Assembly: GCF_050633425.1 (NCBI RefSeq)
Contig: NZ_JBOEGM010000008.1
Location: 186,001-250,000, forward strand
Direction: 5' to 3'
Origin: Pelagimonas sp050633425
GTDB taxonomy: Bacteria > Pseudomonadota > Alphaproteobacteria > Rhodobacterales > Rhodobacteraceae
Length of the DNA stretch: 64,000 nucleotides
The position numbers and the translations under genes were made by a program. The notes under the pieces were generated by a model that saw only the letters and a program-made list of their open reading frames with translations, did no database searches and was not told the DNA's origin. Shown here one piece after another: positions 35,211 through 43,652 of the stretch. Within the stretch, counting starts at the first letter, position 1. Every line of letters begins with the position of its first letter.

Positions 35211-35546
35211 CTATTTTTGGGTTTCGTCCATCGGGACGATGCGTACCGCGGTTCCATAGGCCACGATTTCAGAAGCCCCCTTGGCGATCGCTGAGGTTTG
35301 CAACCGCATAGAAACAATGGCGTTTGCCCCCAAACGTTCCGCGTCTTCGACCATGCGATCCAAGGCTTGTTCCCGCGCACCGGCCATAAGCGACGAATAT
35401 CCGCCGAGTTCCCCTCCGACGATGGACTTGAGGCCGGCAACGATATCTGTTCCCACATGTTTTGCACGCACGGTGGCTCCGCGGACCATGCCCAAAGTCG
35501 CCACGGTTTTATGGCCAGCCACGTTTTCGGATGTGATGATCAGCAT
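35211..35546 (-). CDS. YbjQ-family (DUF74) protein
   Basis: The 111-residue protein fits the YbjQ/UPF0145 fold: MVRGATVRAKHVGTDIVAGLKSIVGGEL near residue 20, AREQALDRMVEDAERLGANAIVSMR near residue 55, then a short strand-rich end. Members form beta-rich pentamers and are sometimes called heavy-metal-binding domains, though function is unproven. The ATG at 35546 has GGAG eight bases upstream. It starts right after the stop of the next small membrane protein, so the two are one unit. Confidence 0.88.
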   Translation of the reverse strand: MLIITSENVAGHKTVATLGMVRGATVRAKHVGTDIVAGLKSIVGGELGGYSSLMAGAREQALDRMVEDAERLGANAIVSMRLQTSAIAKGASEIVAYGTAVRIVPMDETQK

Positions 35547-35548
35547 AC

Positions 35549-35764
35549 TCAATACTCCACTTTGTCATAATGATCGTCGTCCGCACTGCGCAGACGTTCC
35601 TGGATCACTCTGTAAATTATGTAGCCCACCAGGCCAGCAGGGATAAGTGCAAGCCAGCCATAAGGCACAGAAATGGCTGTCAAAATAAGAGTGGTCAGCC
35701 AGAAGGTGGCCACGGTGCCAGCCAAACAACACACAAGAATTAAAACGAATTTATCTAAGGGCAT
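35549..35764 (-). CDS. Small membrane protein upstream of the ybjQ-like gene
   Basis: The 71-residue protein has two transmembrane helices (about residues 5-28 and 34-52) and an acidic C-terminus with the run ADDDHYDKVEY. GGAG lies seven bases before the ATG at 35764. It ends a few bases before the YbjQ start, which suggests YbjQ may work at the membrane with it. The family is not recognised. Confidence 0.7.
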   Translation of the reverse strand: MPLDKFVLILVCCLAGTVATFWLTTLILTAISVPYGWLALIPAGLVGYIIYRVIQERLRSADDDHYDKVEY

Positions 35765-35812
35765 CAAAATCTCCTACTCGTATCAGAAATATAAGGTCGG
35801 CCCCCTCGTGTT

Positions 35813-35838
35813 AAAAGACCCCAGCCAAAGCCGGGGTC
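35813..35838 (-). terminator. Terminator after the corrinoid-protein gene
   Basis: On the minus strand, GACCCCGGCTTTGGCTGGGGTC forms a stem (GACCCC/GGGGTC plus inner GC) followed by TTTTA. It lies 30 bp past the corrinoid-protein stop and separates it from the small-protein genes. Confidence 0.8.
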
Positions 35839-35870
35839 CTGAAATCGTACTGGCAATGTCGTGGGCTGTC

Positions 35871-36575
35871 CTAGCCCGCCGCCAGTTGATTATGCTTGCG
35901 GGACATGTATTCCTTGGCGGTCTCCACAGCGACGGCGGCATCGCGGCAATAAGAATCGGCACCAATGGCTTTGCCGAACTCTTCGTTCAACGGCGCACCA
36001 CCCACCAACACGACATAGTCATCGCGAATGCCCATCTCGACCATCGTGTCGATGACAACCTTCATGTAGGGCATCGTGGTGGTCAACAGGGCGGACATGC
36101 CCAGGATGTCGGCTTCTTCGGCTTTGATCGCATCGATATAGGCCTCAACCGCGTTGTTGATACCCAGATCAACAACCTCAAAACCCGCGCCTTCCATCAT
36201 CATCGACACAAGGTTTTTGCCGATGTCGTGGATGTCGCCTTTGACAGTGCCGATCACCATTTTGCCCATGCGGGGCGCGCCGGTTTCCGCCAGCAATGGT
36301 TTGAGAATGGCCATGCCGCCTTTCATCGCGTTGGCTGCCAAAAGAACCTCGGGCACAAACAGAATACCATCGCGGAAGTCGGCCCCAACGATTGTCATAC
36401 CACCAACCAAAGCTTCGGTTAGAATGCGGTAGGGTTCCCACTTGCGTTCCAGCAGAATGTTAACGGCCTCTTCGATCTCTTCCTTGAGACCATCGTAAAG
36501 GTCGTCGAACATTTGTTGGACAAGCTCTTCGTCGTTCAGTTCAGAGAGGATGATGTCGTCTTCTTCGTCGGACAT
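35871..36575 (-). CDS. Corrinoid (B12-binding) methyl-carrier protein
   Basis: The 234-residue protein has an N-terminal helical cap domain (about residues 15-95, with LVGGMTIVGADFRDGILFVPEVL). The B12-binding Rossmann domain then shows GDIHDIGKN near residue 113, the DxHxxG loop whose His coordinates cobalt, followed by SALLTTTMPYM and VLVGGAPLNEEF. This is the MtbC/MtgC or MetH-B12-module type of methyl carrier. Candidate partners in the window are the homocysteine S-methyltransferase and the MttB-family protein. It is transcribed alone, between a terminator and the divergent PA0069-type gene. Confidence 0.92.
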   Translation of the reverse strand: MSDEEDDIILSELNDEELVQQMFDDLYDGLKEEIEEAVNILLERKWEPYRILTEALVGGMTIVGADFRDGILFVPEVLLAANAMKGGMAILKPLLAETGAPRMGKMVIGTVKGDIHDIGKNLVSMMMEGAGFEVVDLGINNAVEAYIDAIKAEEADILGMSALLTTTMPYMKVVIDTMVEMGIRDDYVVLVGGAPLNEEFGKAIGADSYCRDAAVAVETAKEYMSRKHNQLAAG

Positions 36576-36758
36576 GGGGCGTTTCCTTTGGTCTGGCAGG
36601 TCGCGGCTGCACGTAATCTTAAACGACTATTCTTCATTTTTCCCACAGGACAAATGGCAGATTGCGACATTGGGCAATCTGACAACGACCTTGGGGCCTT
36701 GATCGGGGTGTGGAATGGTGGGTTGTGATGTTTGTTCTTGGTGTGTTCTATTGGGCCC

Positions 36759-37844
36759 ATGACTGAATCGCAACGCCCTGTTGACCCTGAACGCCGGAAA
36801 GGTCGCGCCGCTCTGAGCCGAGATTGCGGTCGATTTGAGCGCTTTTCCAAGGTGGATGAAGGGGATGGCTGGGACATCCCCGAAGAGCTGCCGGTGATCC
36901 GAACCGAGGTCCGCGACGAAAACCCGCGTAGTGTGATCAATTACGTGCGTTCGCCCGATCTGCCATTTGATCGGACGCTGAACCCGTATCGCGGTTGCGA
37001 ACATGGCTGTATTTACTGTTTTGCCCGGCCAACCCACGCCTATTTGGGCATGTCGCCGGGGCTTGATTTCGAAACAAAACTGATCGCCCGACCGGATGCG
37101 CCCGCTGTTTTGGATCGCGAATTGCGCGCCAAGCGGTACAGTGTGGCACCGCTTGCGATTGGGACCAACACCGATCCCTATCAGCCGATTGAACGAGATC
37201 GCGGGATCATGCGCGCTTGTCTTGAGGTGTTGCGCGACTTTCATCACCCGGTTGCGATTGTCACCAAGGGCACCTTGATCGAGCGCGACATTGATATTCT
37301 CGCTGATATGGCGCGCAATGGTCTGGCGCGGGTCGGGATTTCGGTGACCACATTGGATGCTGATTTGTGCCGCAAGATGGAACCGCGCGCGCCGTCCCCG
37401 ATGCGCCGTTTGCAAACCATTCGAAAACTGACCGAAGCAGGGGTTCCTGTGCGTATTATGGCCGCGCCAATGGTTCCCGCTCTGACCGACCCTGAGCTTG
37501 AAGCGATTTTGGAGGCGGGGCGCGATGCGGGGGCGGATGCCGCGAGCTGGATCATGCTCCGCTTGCCGTTGGAGGTCGCGCCGCTGTGGCAGGAATGGCT
37601 TGCTGCGCATTACCCGGATCGAGCCGGACGCATTATGAACCATCTGCGCGATATGCACGGGGGCGAGGTCTATTCTGCGCAATGGAACCGCCTCATGCGT
37701 GGGCAGGGACCTTATGCAGAATTGATCGCGCAAAGGTTTCACCGAGCGGTTCGCGCACTGGGGCTTGGAATTGAAGCCCCGCCTTTGCGTTGTGATATGT
37801 TTGCCCCGCCTTTGCGCCGCGGTGATCAGATGAGCCTGTTCTGA
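36759..37844 (+). CDS. PA0069-family radical SAM protein
   Basis: The 361-residue protein has the cluster motif CEHGCIYC (CxxxCxxC) in the context PYRGCEHGCIYCFARP near residue 80, with ISVTTLDADLCRKMEPRAP and IMAAPMVPALTD later, as in the SplB-like PA0069 group. It is probably cytosolic and uses SAM for a radical reaction on an unknown substrate. The start at ATG 36759 (MTESQRPVDP) is chosen because the family begins near there. It lies between two one-carbon genes, but PA0069-type proteins occur in many contexts. Confidence 0.88.
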   Translation: MTESQRPVDPERRKGRAALSRDCGRFERFSKVDEGDGWDIPEELPVIRTEVRDENPRSVINYVRSPDLPFDRTLNPYRGCEHGCIYCFARPTHAYLGMSPGLDFETKLIARPDAPAVLDRELRAKRYSVAPLAIGTNTDPYQPIERDRGIMRACLEVLRDFHHPVAIVTKGTLIERDIDILADMARNGLARVGISVTTLDADLCRKMEPRAPSPMRRLQTIRKLTEAGVPVRIMAAPMVPALTDPELEAILEAGRDAGADAASWIMLRLPLEVAPLWQEWLAAHYPDRAGRIMNHLRDMHGGEVYSAQWNRLMRGQGPYAELIAQRFHRAVRALGLGIEAPPLRCDMFAPPLRRGDQMSLF

Positions 37845-38217
37845 GGCTTGCCCATCAAATTCCGTGGACGGAGTTTGCAAAGTCCAGTGATGGAATTTGG
37901 GGGGCGCAGCTTGGGAGCTAACGCAATAATCGGACGGGTTCGCGGTTGCAAAAGAGGACAGGTTGCCCGGCATTTTCAACGGAGCAAAACCCGCGCCTGT
38001 CCAATTCGGCAAGAAACCTGTCACGACCGACGATCCTTTCGATATCCTGAGGTTTTCGGCGAACAACGCCCCCAGCAACCGCCGCACGGGCAGAAAACAC
38101 GGACGTCATCCAGTCCTTTGGGCCCGGTCCTTGGGGCCCGGTCTTGGGGCGTCATGTGATAGGAACATGGGCCATGGTGAAACCTTGCCCATGTTTGGTT
38201 AATGCAGGTCTAAAAGA
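37845..38217. other. Gap between the PA0069 gene and the homocysteine methyltransferase gene
   Basis: This 373-bp stretch holds the 63-residue frame and, at 38116-38151, about 2.5 tandem copies of a 14-mer close to CTTGGGGCCCGGTC, just upstream of that frame on the minus strand. Beyond this I see no gene and no clear terminator. Confidence 0.5.
37918..38109 (-). CDS. Possible small basic protein (63 aa)
   Basis: A 63-residue frame on the minus strand reads as a coherent, Arg-rich protein with a likely helix (DIERIVGRDRFLAELDRRG) and an end FCNREPVRLLR. AAAGGA lies shortly before the ATG. Codon use looks like that of neighbouring genes. I have the impression that similar short proteins occur in relatives, but I cannot verify that. 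No function is assigned. Confidence 0.5.
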   Translation of the reverse strand: MTSVFSARAAVAGGVVRRKPQDIERIVGRDRFLAELDRRGFCSVENAGQPVLFCNREPVRLLR

Positions 38218-39228
38218 TTAGCCCCGGCGGCGGGTTTTGCGCCGTGCCGGGCCTGTGTTGTCGCCTGTGCCGTCGCTTTCGGAACTAAAGCCGCCCATCT
38301 TTTCCGTGATCTGCTCTAGTGTTGGGCTATCGCCCTTTGGCGTGTTTTCAAGTGCTGCGCGCATCGCCTTGAGGTGGTTCGGCATCGTGCCACAGCAGCC
38401 GCCAATGATCTTGGCCCCGGCATTGCGGGCCAAAACAGCGTATTCGCCCATGAGTTCGGGCGTCCCGTCGTAATGAATGTGGCCATCGACATATTTGGGG
38501 ATTCCAGCGTTGCCTTTGGCGATGATCGGCGTCTCGGTCCCTTGGGCGACAAAGCCTTTGACGGTGCGCAGCAGGTCCGACGCGCCAACACCGCAATTGG
38601 CCCCAAAGGCAATTGGCGCATTGGCGATGCCATCGACCAACTGCACCATTTGCGCCGAGGTCATGCCCATCATCGTGCGGCCCGCGGTGTCAAAGCTCAT
38701 GGTGCCACACCAAGGCGCGTTCACATTGGCAAAGGCTTCGGCAGCGGCGAGGAATTCTTCGGGGGCGGAAATTGTCTCAACCCAGACAACATCGGCACCG
38801 CCATCCATCAGGCCCTTGGCGGTCTCTTCGAACATCTCAACCGCAGATTCGTGCGAGAGCGAGCCCGCTTCGCCCATGATCTCACCGGTTGGGCCAACAG
38901 ACCCGGCAACGATGATATCACGATCCGATGCATCCGCCACTTCGCGACCCAATTCCGCCGCCAGCTTGGACAGCTCATAGGCGCGGTGGCCCGCATTGTG
39001 CAATTTCAAGCGTGACGCATTGGCTCCAAAGGAGTTGGTCAAAAACAGATCAGATCCGGCGTCGACGGCCCCGCGATACAAGGCACGAATCTTATCCTGT
39101 TCTGTTTCATTCCAGAATTCAGGCGCATCGCCGGATTGCAGCCCCATGTTAAACAGGTTGGTCCCCGTGGCCCCGTCGGCCAACAGCCATTCACGGGTTT
39201 CCAGGGCGCGGGACAGTGCGTTGCTCAT
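38218..39228 (-). CDS. Homocysteine S-methyltransferase family protein (BmtA-like)
   Basis: The 336-residue protein is a single homocysteine-binding TIM barrel with the zinc site split as in the family: the Cys of GANCGVG near residue 208 and the Cys pair of IIGGCCGTMPNHL near residue 275. The N-terminus (LLADGATGTNLFNMG) is typical. It moves a methyl group to homocysteine to form methionine; the donor may be betaine or a methyl-corrinoid. It lacks pterin, B12 and activation domains of full-length MetH. The corrinoid protein 1.6 kb away is a plausible donor. Confidence 0.9.
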   Translation of the reverse strand: MSNALSRALETREWLLADGATGTNLFNMGLQSGDAPEFWNETEQDKIRALYRGAVDAGSDLFLTNSFGANASRLKLHNAGHRAYELSKLAAELGREVADASDRDIIVAGSVGPTGEIMGEAGSLSHESAVEMFEETAKGLMDGGADVVWVETISAPEEFLAAAEAFANVNAPWCGTMSFDTAGRTMMGMTSAQMVQLVDGIANAPIAFGANCGVGASDLLRTVKGFVAQGTETPIIAKGNAGIPKYVDGHIHYDGTPELMGEYAVLARNAGAKIIGGCCGTMPNHLKAMRAALENTPKGDSPTLEQITEKMGGFSSESDGTGDNTGPARRKTRRRG

Positions 39229-39319
39229 GATCGGTGCCTTTGCAAGTTTGGGCGCGGTTTTTCATATCCCGCATTTATAAGCAAATTCATAATCTGCAAG
39301 ATCGTTATGAATATTCCGC

Positions 39320-39595
39320 TTAAAGACCGGAGATTTTGTAATCTCTGGGAATGCCTTCTGTGACCCGCGCCCAGTCAGAGCTCTTTGTCCGCTCTTGATG
39401 GGCGGCAAATGCCTTGGCGTCGACAAACTCTTCGGAGACGTGAAACTTGCCAGATGACGTCTGGCTTTCGGTTACGTCAAAGCGAAGACAGCCCGTTTCG
39501 GCTCGGGTCAATTGGATGTGGACAGGCAAAGCTGCTCTCACGGCTTCCAGTCGGTCAACGGGCACATCTAAGTAGCCCTCAAGCGTTACGGTCAT
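39320..39595 (-). CDS. Antibiotic biosynthesis monooxygenase-fold protein
   Basis: The 91-residue protein fits the ABM/quinol monooxygenase-like dimeric ferredoxin-like fold: VTLEGYLDVPVDRLEAVRAALP at the start, ETGCLRFDVTESQ, and FHVSEEFVDAKAFAAHQERT with the family His near residue 68. Such proteins oxidise quinols or degrade small ligands without cofactors; the substrate is unknown. It starts 14 bp after the YdcF stop, so it is likely in the guaA-ydcF transcript. ATG 39595 is preferred. Confidence 0.8.
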   Translation of the reverse strand: MTVTLEGYLDVPVDRLEAVRAALPVHIQLTRAETGCLRFDVTESQTSSGKFHVSEEFVDAKAFAAHQERTKSSDWARVTEGIPRDYKISGL

Positions 39596-39609
39596 AGCGG
39601 GAGGCCTTC

Positions 39610-40257
39610 CTAGTGCAAAATGTTGACAGCGCCGTCTATACCAAGCGCATGCGCAGCCTTGTAGACGGGATAGCGAAGGAGGTTGAACCATATCGCGGCT
39701 GGCTCACGGATCAAGACGTGCCAAGTTGGGCGGATTGATCCTGATTGGCTTGGCACCATGATCATTTCGGGAGCATCAACCAATGTCAACGACAGCCAGC
39801 TGCGGGGCAGGTGAAAGGCATCCGTGACCAAATGGATAGACTGGGCATCGCCAAGGAGGGGCAACGCATAGAGCGCGTTCTGCAGGGTTGATCGGGCGTG
39901 TGGTTCAAGGATCATCGCACGACGCGGAACGCCCCGCGCTTCGGCCACATCGGCCATAAGATGGGCAACTGAGCGATCAGGACCCAAACCACTTGCCCCG
40001 GTAAATAGGATCACCGGCGCTTTGCCGGCCAAATAGAGGTCCGCACAGGTTAAGGCGCGCAGCCGCGAAAATGGCCCTATTTCGCCGGTTTGGGTGCTTG
40101 ATCCGCCACCAAGACAGATGATTGCATCCGATTGTGGCGTCTCATTGGGGGCGGGCCATATATCGGCGTAGCTCCAAAAGGCCACCGCGAGCAGGGTCAC
40201 AAGAAAAAGGCCGGATCCCAAAAGACCCAGCCTGATTATGAGGCGTATTATTCCCAC
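39610..40257 (-). CDS. YdcF/ElyC-family (DUF218) membrane protein
   Basis: The 215-residue protein has one N-terminal membrane helix (LIIRLGLLGSGLFLVTLLAVAFW) and a DUF218 domain with AIICLGGGSSTQTGE, ILFTGASGLG, EPHARSTLQNALYA and LVTDAFHLPRSWL. Related ElyC and SanA proteins act in envelope integrity. The start is a GTG inside the last codons of guaA (ten-base overlap), which implies coupling. Confidence 0.85.
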   Translation of the reverse strand: MGIIRLIIRLGLLGSGLFLVTLLAVAFWSYADIWPAPNETPQSDAIICLGGGSSTQTGEIGPFSRLRALTCADLYLAGKAPVILFTGASGLGPDRSVAHLMADVAEARGVPRRAMILEPHARSTLQNALYALPLLGDAQSIHLVTDAFHLPRSWLSLTLVDAPEMIMVPSQSGSIRPTWHVLIREPAAIWFNLLRYPVYKAAHALGIDGAVNILH

Positions 40258-41816
40258 TCAATCGTGCCCGGAGGCTTGGAGGTGATATCATAGGTACAGC
40301 GATTGATACCTTTGACTTCGTTGATGATCCGTGTGGCGGTTTCGCCAAGGAAGTCATGGCTAAACGGATAATAATCCGCTGTCATACCATCCACCGAAGT
40401 CACCGCGCGCATGGCGCAAGCGAAATCATAGGTGCGCCCATCGCCCATAACACCGACAGTGCGGACCGGAAGGATCGCAACAAAAGCCTGCCAGATATCA
40501 TCATACAATCCGTGTTTGCGGATTTGGTCGATGAACACAGCGTCAGCTTCGCGCAGGATTTCCAGCTTTTCACGGGTGATTTCACCGGGGCAGCGAATGG
40601 CAAGACCCGGTCCGGGGAAGGGGTGACGTCCGATAAAGTTTGAGGGCAGCCCAAGTTCGAGACCCAAGGCGCGGACCTCGTCTTTGAACAGCTCCCGCAG
40701 GGGTTCAACCAGCTTGAGGCCCATTTTCTCAGGTAGGCCACCCACATTGTGGTGCGATTTGATTGTCACTGAGGGGCCACCAGAGAAGGAGACCGATTCA
40801 ATCACATCAGGGTAGAGAGTACCCTGAGCGAGGAATTCAGCCCCATCAATGGTATCGGCATGTTTCTGGAACACGTCGATGAACAATTTACCAATGATCT
40901 TGCGCTTGGTTTCTGGGTCAGACTGTCCGTCCAGCTCACCCAAAAACAGGTCGCTTTCATCGGCGTGGATCAGCTTGATGTTATAGTTGTCGCGGAACAT
41001 CGCGACGACTTCGGTGGCCTCGTTCTTGCGCAGCAAACCATGATCGACAAAGACGCAGGTCAGCTGATCGCCGATGGCTTCGTGCAACAAGATGGCTGTG
41101 ACCGAACTGTCGACACCACCGGACAGGCCACATATGACTTGCTTGTCGCCAACCTGTTGCCGGATTTTGCCAATCATCTCTTCGCGATAGGCACCCATTG
41201 TCCAATCGCCGGTAAAGCCAGCGAGCTTGACAAAGTTCTCATAGAACTTGGCCCCATTGGGGGTGTGATGCACTTCGGGGTGGAATTGCACCGCATAGAA
41301 ATTGCGCGCCACATCGGCAGTGATCGCATAGGGAGCGTTGGGAGACGTGCCATAGACCTCAAAACCGGGAGCCAGCGCACTGACGTGATCGCCGTGGCTC
41401 ATCCAGACTTGTTCACGGTCGGCGTCATCTTCAAACCAGCCGTCAAGCAGCGGTAGAGATTTTACCGAAGGCGTCACAAAGGCGCGGCCAAATTCGGCTG
41501 TGCCATGCCCGCTTTCAACTTTGCCGCCCAATTGGGTCATCATGGTCTGTTGACCATAACAGATACCAAGGATGGGGAGGCCAAGGTCAAAGATTTCCTG
41601 TGGGGCGCGTGGGCTGCCTTCACGGGTGACACTGTCAGGGCCACCGGACAAGATGATCGCGCGCGGCGCCATCTCGCGGACGGTTTCGATGGTCACGGAC
41701 TGATAGGGGTGGATTTCGCAATAGACGTTGAGCTCACGCAGGCGGCGCGCAATCAGCTGCGTCACCTGAGAGCCAAAGTCGATGATTAAGAGGCGGTCAT
41801 GCTGGGTGCTGGTCAT
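40248..41816 (-). CDS. guaA: GMP synthase (glutamine-hydrolysing)
   Basis: The 522-residue enzyme converts XMP to GMP. The N-terminal amidotransferase has Cys in GICYGQQTM near residue 85 and QFHPEVHHT with the His/Glu pair. The C-terminal ATP-pyrophosphatase has the P-loop GLSGGVDSSV near residue 230, and a dimerisation domain ends in PPGTIEWE. ATG 41816 (MTSTQHDRLLI) is the natural start. It overlaps the ydcF-like gene. Confidence 0.97.
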   Translation of the reverse strand: MTSTQHDRLLIIDFGSQVTQLIARRLRELNVYCEIHPYQSVTIETVREMAPRAIILSGGPDSVTREGSPRAPQEIFDLGLPILGICYGQQTMMTQLGGKVESGHGTAEFGRAFVTPSVKSLPLLDGWFEDDADREQVWMSHGDHVSALAPGFEVYGTSPNAPYAITADVARNFYAVQFHPEVHHTPNGAKFYENFVKLAGFTGDWTMGAYREEMIGKIRQQVGDKQVICGLSGGVDSSVTAILLHEAIGDQLTCVFVDHGLLRKNEATEVVAMFRDNYNIKLIHADESDLFLGELDGQSDPETKRKIIGKLFIDVFQKHADTIDGAEFLAQGTLYPDVIESVSFSGGPSVTIKSHHNVGGLPEKMGLKLVEPLRELFKDEVRALGLELGLPSNFIGRHPFPGPGLAIRCPGEITREKLEILREADAVFIDQIRKHGLYDDIWQAFVAILPVRTVGVMGDGRTYDFACAMRAVTSVDGMTADYYPFSHDFLGETATRIINEVKGINRCTYDITSKPPGTIEWE

Positions 41817-41867
41817 GGGGTCGCGGATAGTCGCCACAGCCAATTTGTGCAAGCCTTTTGGATGAGA

Positions 41868-42392
41868 TCAGAGCAAATCTGCCAAGCCATCAGGATAAAG
41901 GGCGATGCGACCTGCACGCGCTTTGGGCAATGAAATCCATTTGGCCTGCATTTCCAGTCCGTCCGCTTCGGCAAAGGCAAGTTGATCAGCGTCATAGATG
42001 GACGGGTTGGCAAAGCGCGCCTCATAGACCAGAACCATTTCGTGCCCTTTCTCGCCGTGATGCTCATAGAGGTTTTCCAAGGTGCCAATGATGCGCACAT
42101 CCGTCACCTCTTGGTTGGTCTCTTCACGCATTTCACGGATCAGAGCATCCGCCCCGCGTTCGCCAAATTCAATCTCGCCGCCAAGGGGGCGCCAGCCTTT
42201 GATTTGGGCGTCATCGTCATACACCGGACCGGCCAACACATAGTCTTCGCGCCGAAAGATCCCGATGGCCAAGGGGCGCACCTGTTGTTTGGGGCGCCAG
42301 GGCGGCGGAATGCGTGCGACGTCAGGGCGTGGTCCATGCGCATGGTCGCTGCTGCATCCGCAGTGCGATCCGCAAGAATGATCATGTGGCAT
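41868..42392 (-). CDS. NUDIX hydrolase with a His/Cys-rich N-terminus
   Basis: The 174-residue protein has a NUDIX box GGEIEFGERGADALIREM with REETNQEV (GX5EX7REUXEEXGU form) near residues 80-105, so it should hydrolyse a nucleoside diphosphate linked to another group. The first 18 residues, HDHSCGSHCGCSSDHAHG, are unusual for the family and look like a metal-binding tag. The ATG at 42392 includes this tag; starting later would drop it. It lies 51 bp upstream of guaA in the same direction. Confidence 0.87.
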   Translation of the reverse strand: MPHDHSCGSHCGCSSDHAHGPRPDVARIPPPWRPKQQVRPLAIGIFRREDYVLAGPVYDDDAQIKGWRPLGGEIEFGERGADALIREMREETNQEVTDVRIIGTLENLYEHHGEKGHEMVLVYEARFANPSIYDADQLAFAEADGLEMQAKWISLPKARAGRIALYPDGLADLL

Positions 42393-42804
42393 CTTAACCC
42401 CAATTGGTTGGTTTGAGCGTAGGGACCAATAGCAGCCTCTCGGGGGCGGGCACCAGTGGGCTTTTGGCGCAAAATATCGGTGTGGCATTGAACCTGACCG
42501 GTTCTTTGACCGAGCAAGTCCGAAATAACGGTAAGGGGGAAGATAACCGGGAAGGAGGGAAGCCTCTGGGTTACTGTCCGAAACCGCCAAGCCCCATGTC
42601 CAGTTCTCAGCGTGGTATAAACACCTGAGGGGGGGGCAGCAAAGGCTGAGCGCTTTTACCGGGTAGGCCCATAGCACTTCTGTCCAGAGGCGCTTATGTC
42701 CATGGCCACCTATACCCAGATGAACTTATGACCAGAGGTAGGGCGGACAGGTGTGCCGTTGATCCGGTACAGGCGCGTGTCAGTCCCGAAGTTCGGTGTT
42801 GGAG
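42393..42804. other. Gene-free gap between the NUDIX gene and DUF2270
   Basis: This 412-bp stretch contains only short, unconvincing frames. I see no tRNA, clear promoter, terminator or repeat. It may hold the NUDIX/guaA promoter near 42400-42460, but I cannot point to boxes. Confidence 0.4.
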
Positions 42805-43479
42805 TCATCCCATACTGTCCGATTTGTCTGCGCCACGTTTTCGACTGCGTGAGACATCATCGTTCCAAGACCAAAAGGCGATCCCGGCCCAGGTCACGAG
42901 ATAGAGTACACCAACCAACATAACGATTTCGCCAGGAAGCGGGCCAATATCAGCCCTGCGCGCCACCTCTTCGAAACTGGTTGCGCCAGTGGGGTGAACC
43001 GTGAGCTTGCCTGCAAAGGCCAGCGATTGGATGATCAAAATCCACAGGTAATTGCGACGAATACGCCGACCAACGGCTGTCATGGTCGAAACATGGTAGG
43101 TCGGCTTCATATAGTCATCCGCCAAGACCTTTTGCCAATTCTCCTCAAGGTGCAGATCGCCGTCATGCAACATGGGGGCGTAGAAGTGCGTCTCAAGCCA
43201 ACGGGCGCGCGCACGCCACACGTTGAAATAGCGATAACGACGGGATTCGAGCATGAGAAACAGGATGATCAACACCCCAACCAGAACCAAAGGCAGGGGC
43301 GAGGCATCAGGGGAGGCAAAGCTAATGGATAGCGCCACCCCAAGCGTGACAACGGCCCAGTTGGTTGTGGTATCAAGACGGGTGCGCCAAATCGTGCTCC
43401 GATAAACCTCGCCGCGGTAGAGATGCGCAACGGCACCAATTTCGGCAGGCGTCAGCACATTGCGGTCTTGATCGTCCAT
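42805..43479 (-). CDS. DUF2270 membrane protein
   Basis: The 224-residue protein matches DUF2270: an N-terminal acidic start and AHLYRGEVYRSTIWRTRLDTTTNWAVV, two membrane helices (about 40-58 and 63-80), ESRRYRYFNVWRARARWLETHFYAPML, and two more helices (about 145-165 and 190-210). Function is unknown; it may be an inner-membrane accessory protein. A strong GAGGAGGAG ribosome site precedes the ATG. It is divergent from the MttB-family gene, with which it shares an upstream region. Confidence 0.85.
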   Translation of the reverse strand: MDDQDRNVLTPAEIGAVAHLYRGEVYRSTIWRTRLDTTTNWAVVTLGVALSISFASPDASPLPLVLVGVLIILFLMLESRRYRYFNVWRARARWLETHFYAPMLHDGDLHLEENWQKVLADDYMKPTYHVSTMTAVGRRIRRNYLWILIIQSLAFAGKLTVHPTGATSFEEVARRADIGPLPGEIVMLVGVLYLVTWAGIAFWSWNDDVSRSRKRGADKSDSMG

Positions 43480-43652
43480 ATATCTCTCCTCCTCACGAAG
43501 GCCTATCGTGCCCTAGGGGGCGCATGGCGTCAAAGGCTGGATTGCCGATGCAAATGTCGCTTTTGAATGTGGGGCGCCGCTAACTTGTGCCGTGCGGCGC
43601 TGGGCTTGGGGTAGAAACAAGCCCAAGCGAAATTCAGGACGGACACGAACCC

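Noticed and set aside
36627..38087. A 486-codon minus-strand frame
   Set aside because: It lies opposite the PA0069-type radical SAM gene, whose cluster motif is intact; the minus frame has no recognisable motif and biased composition.
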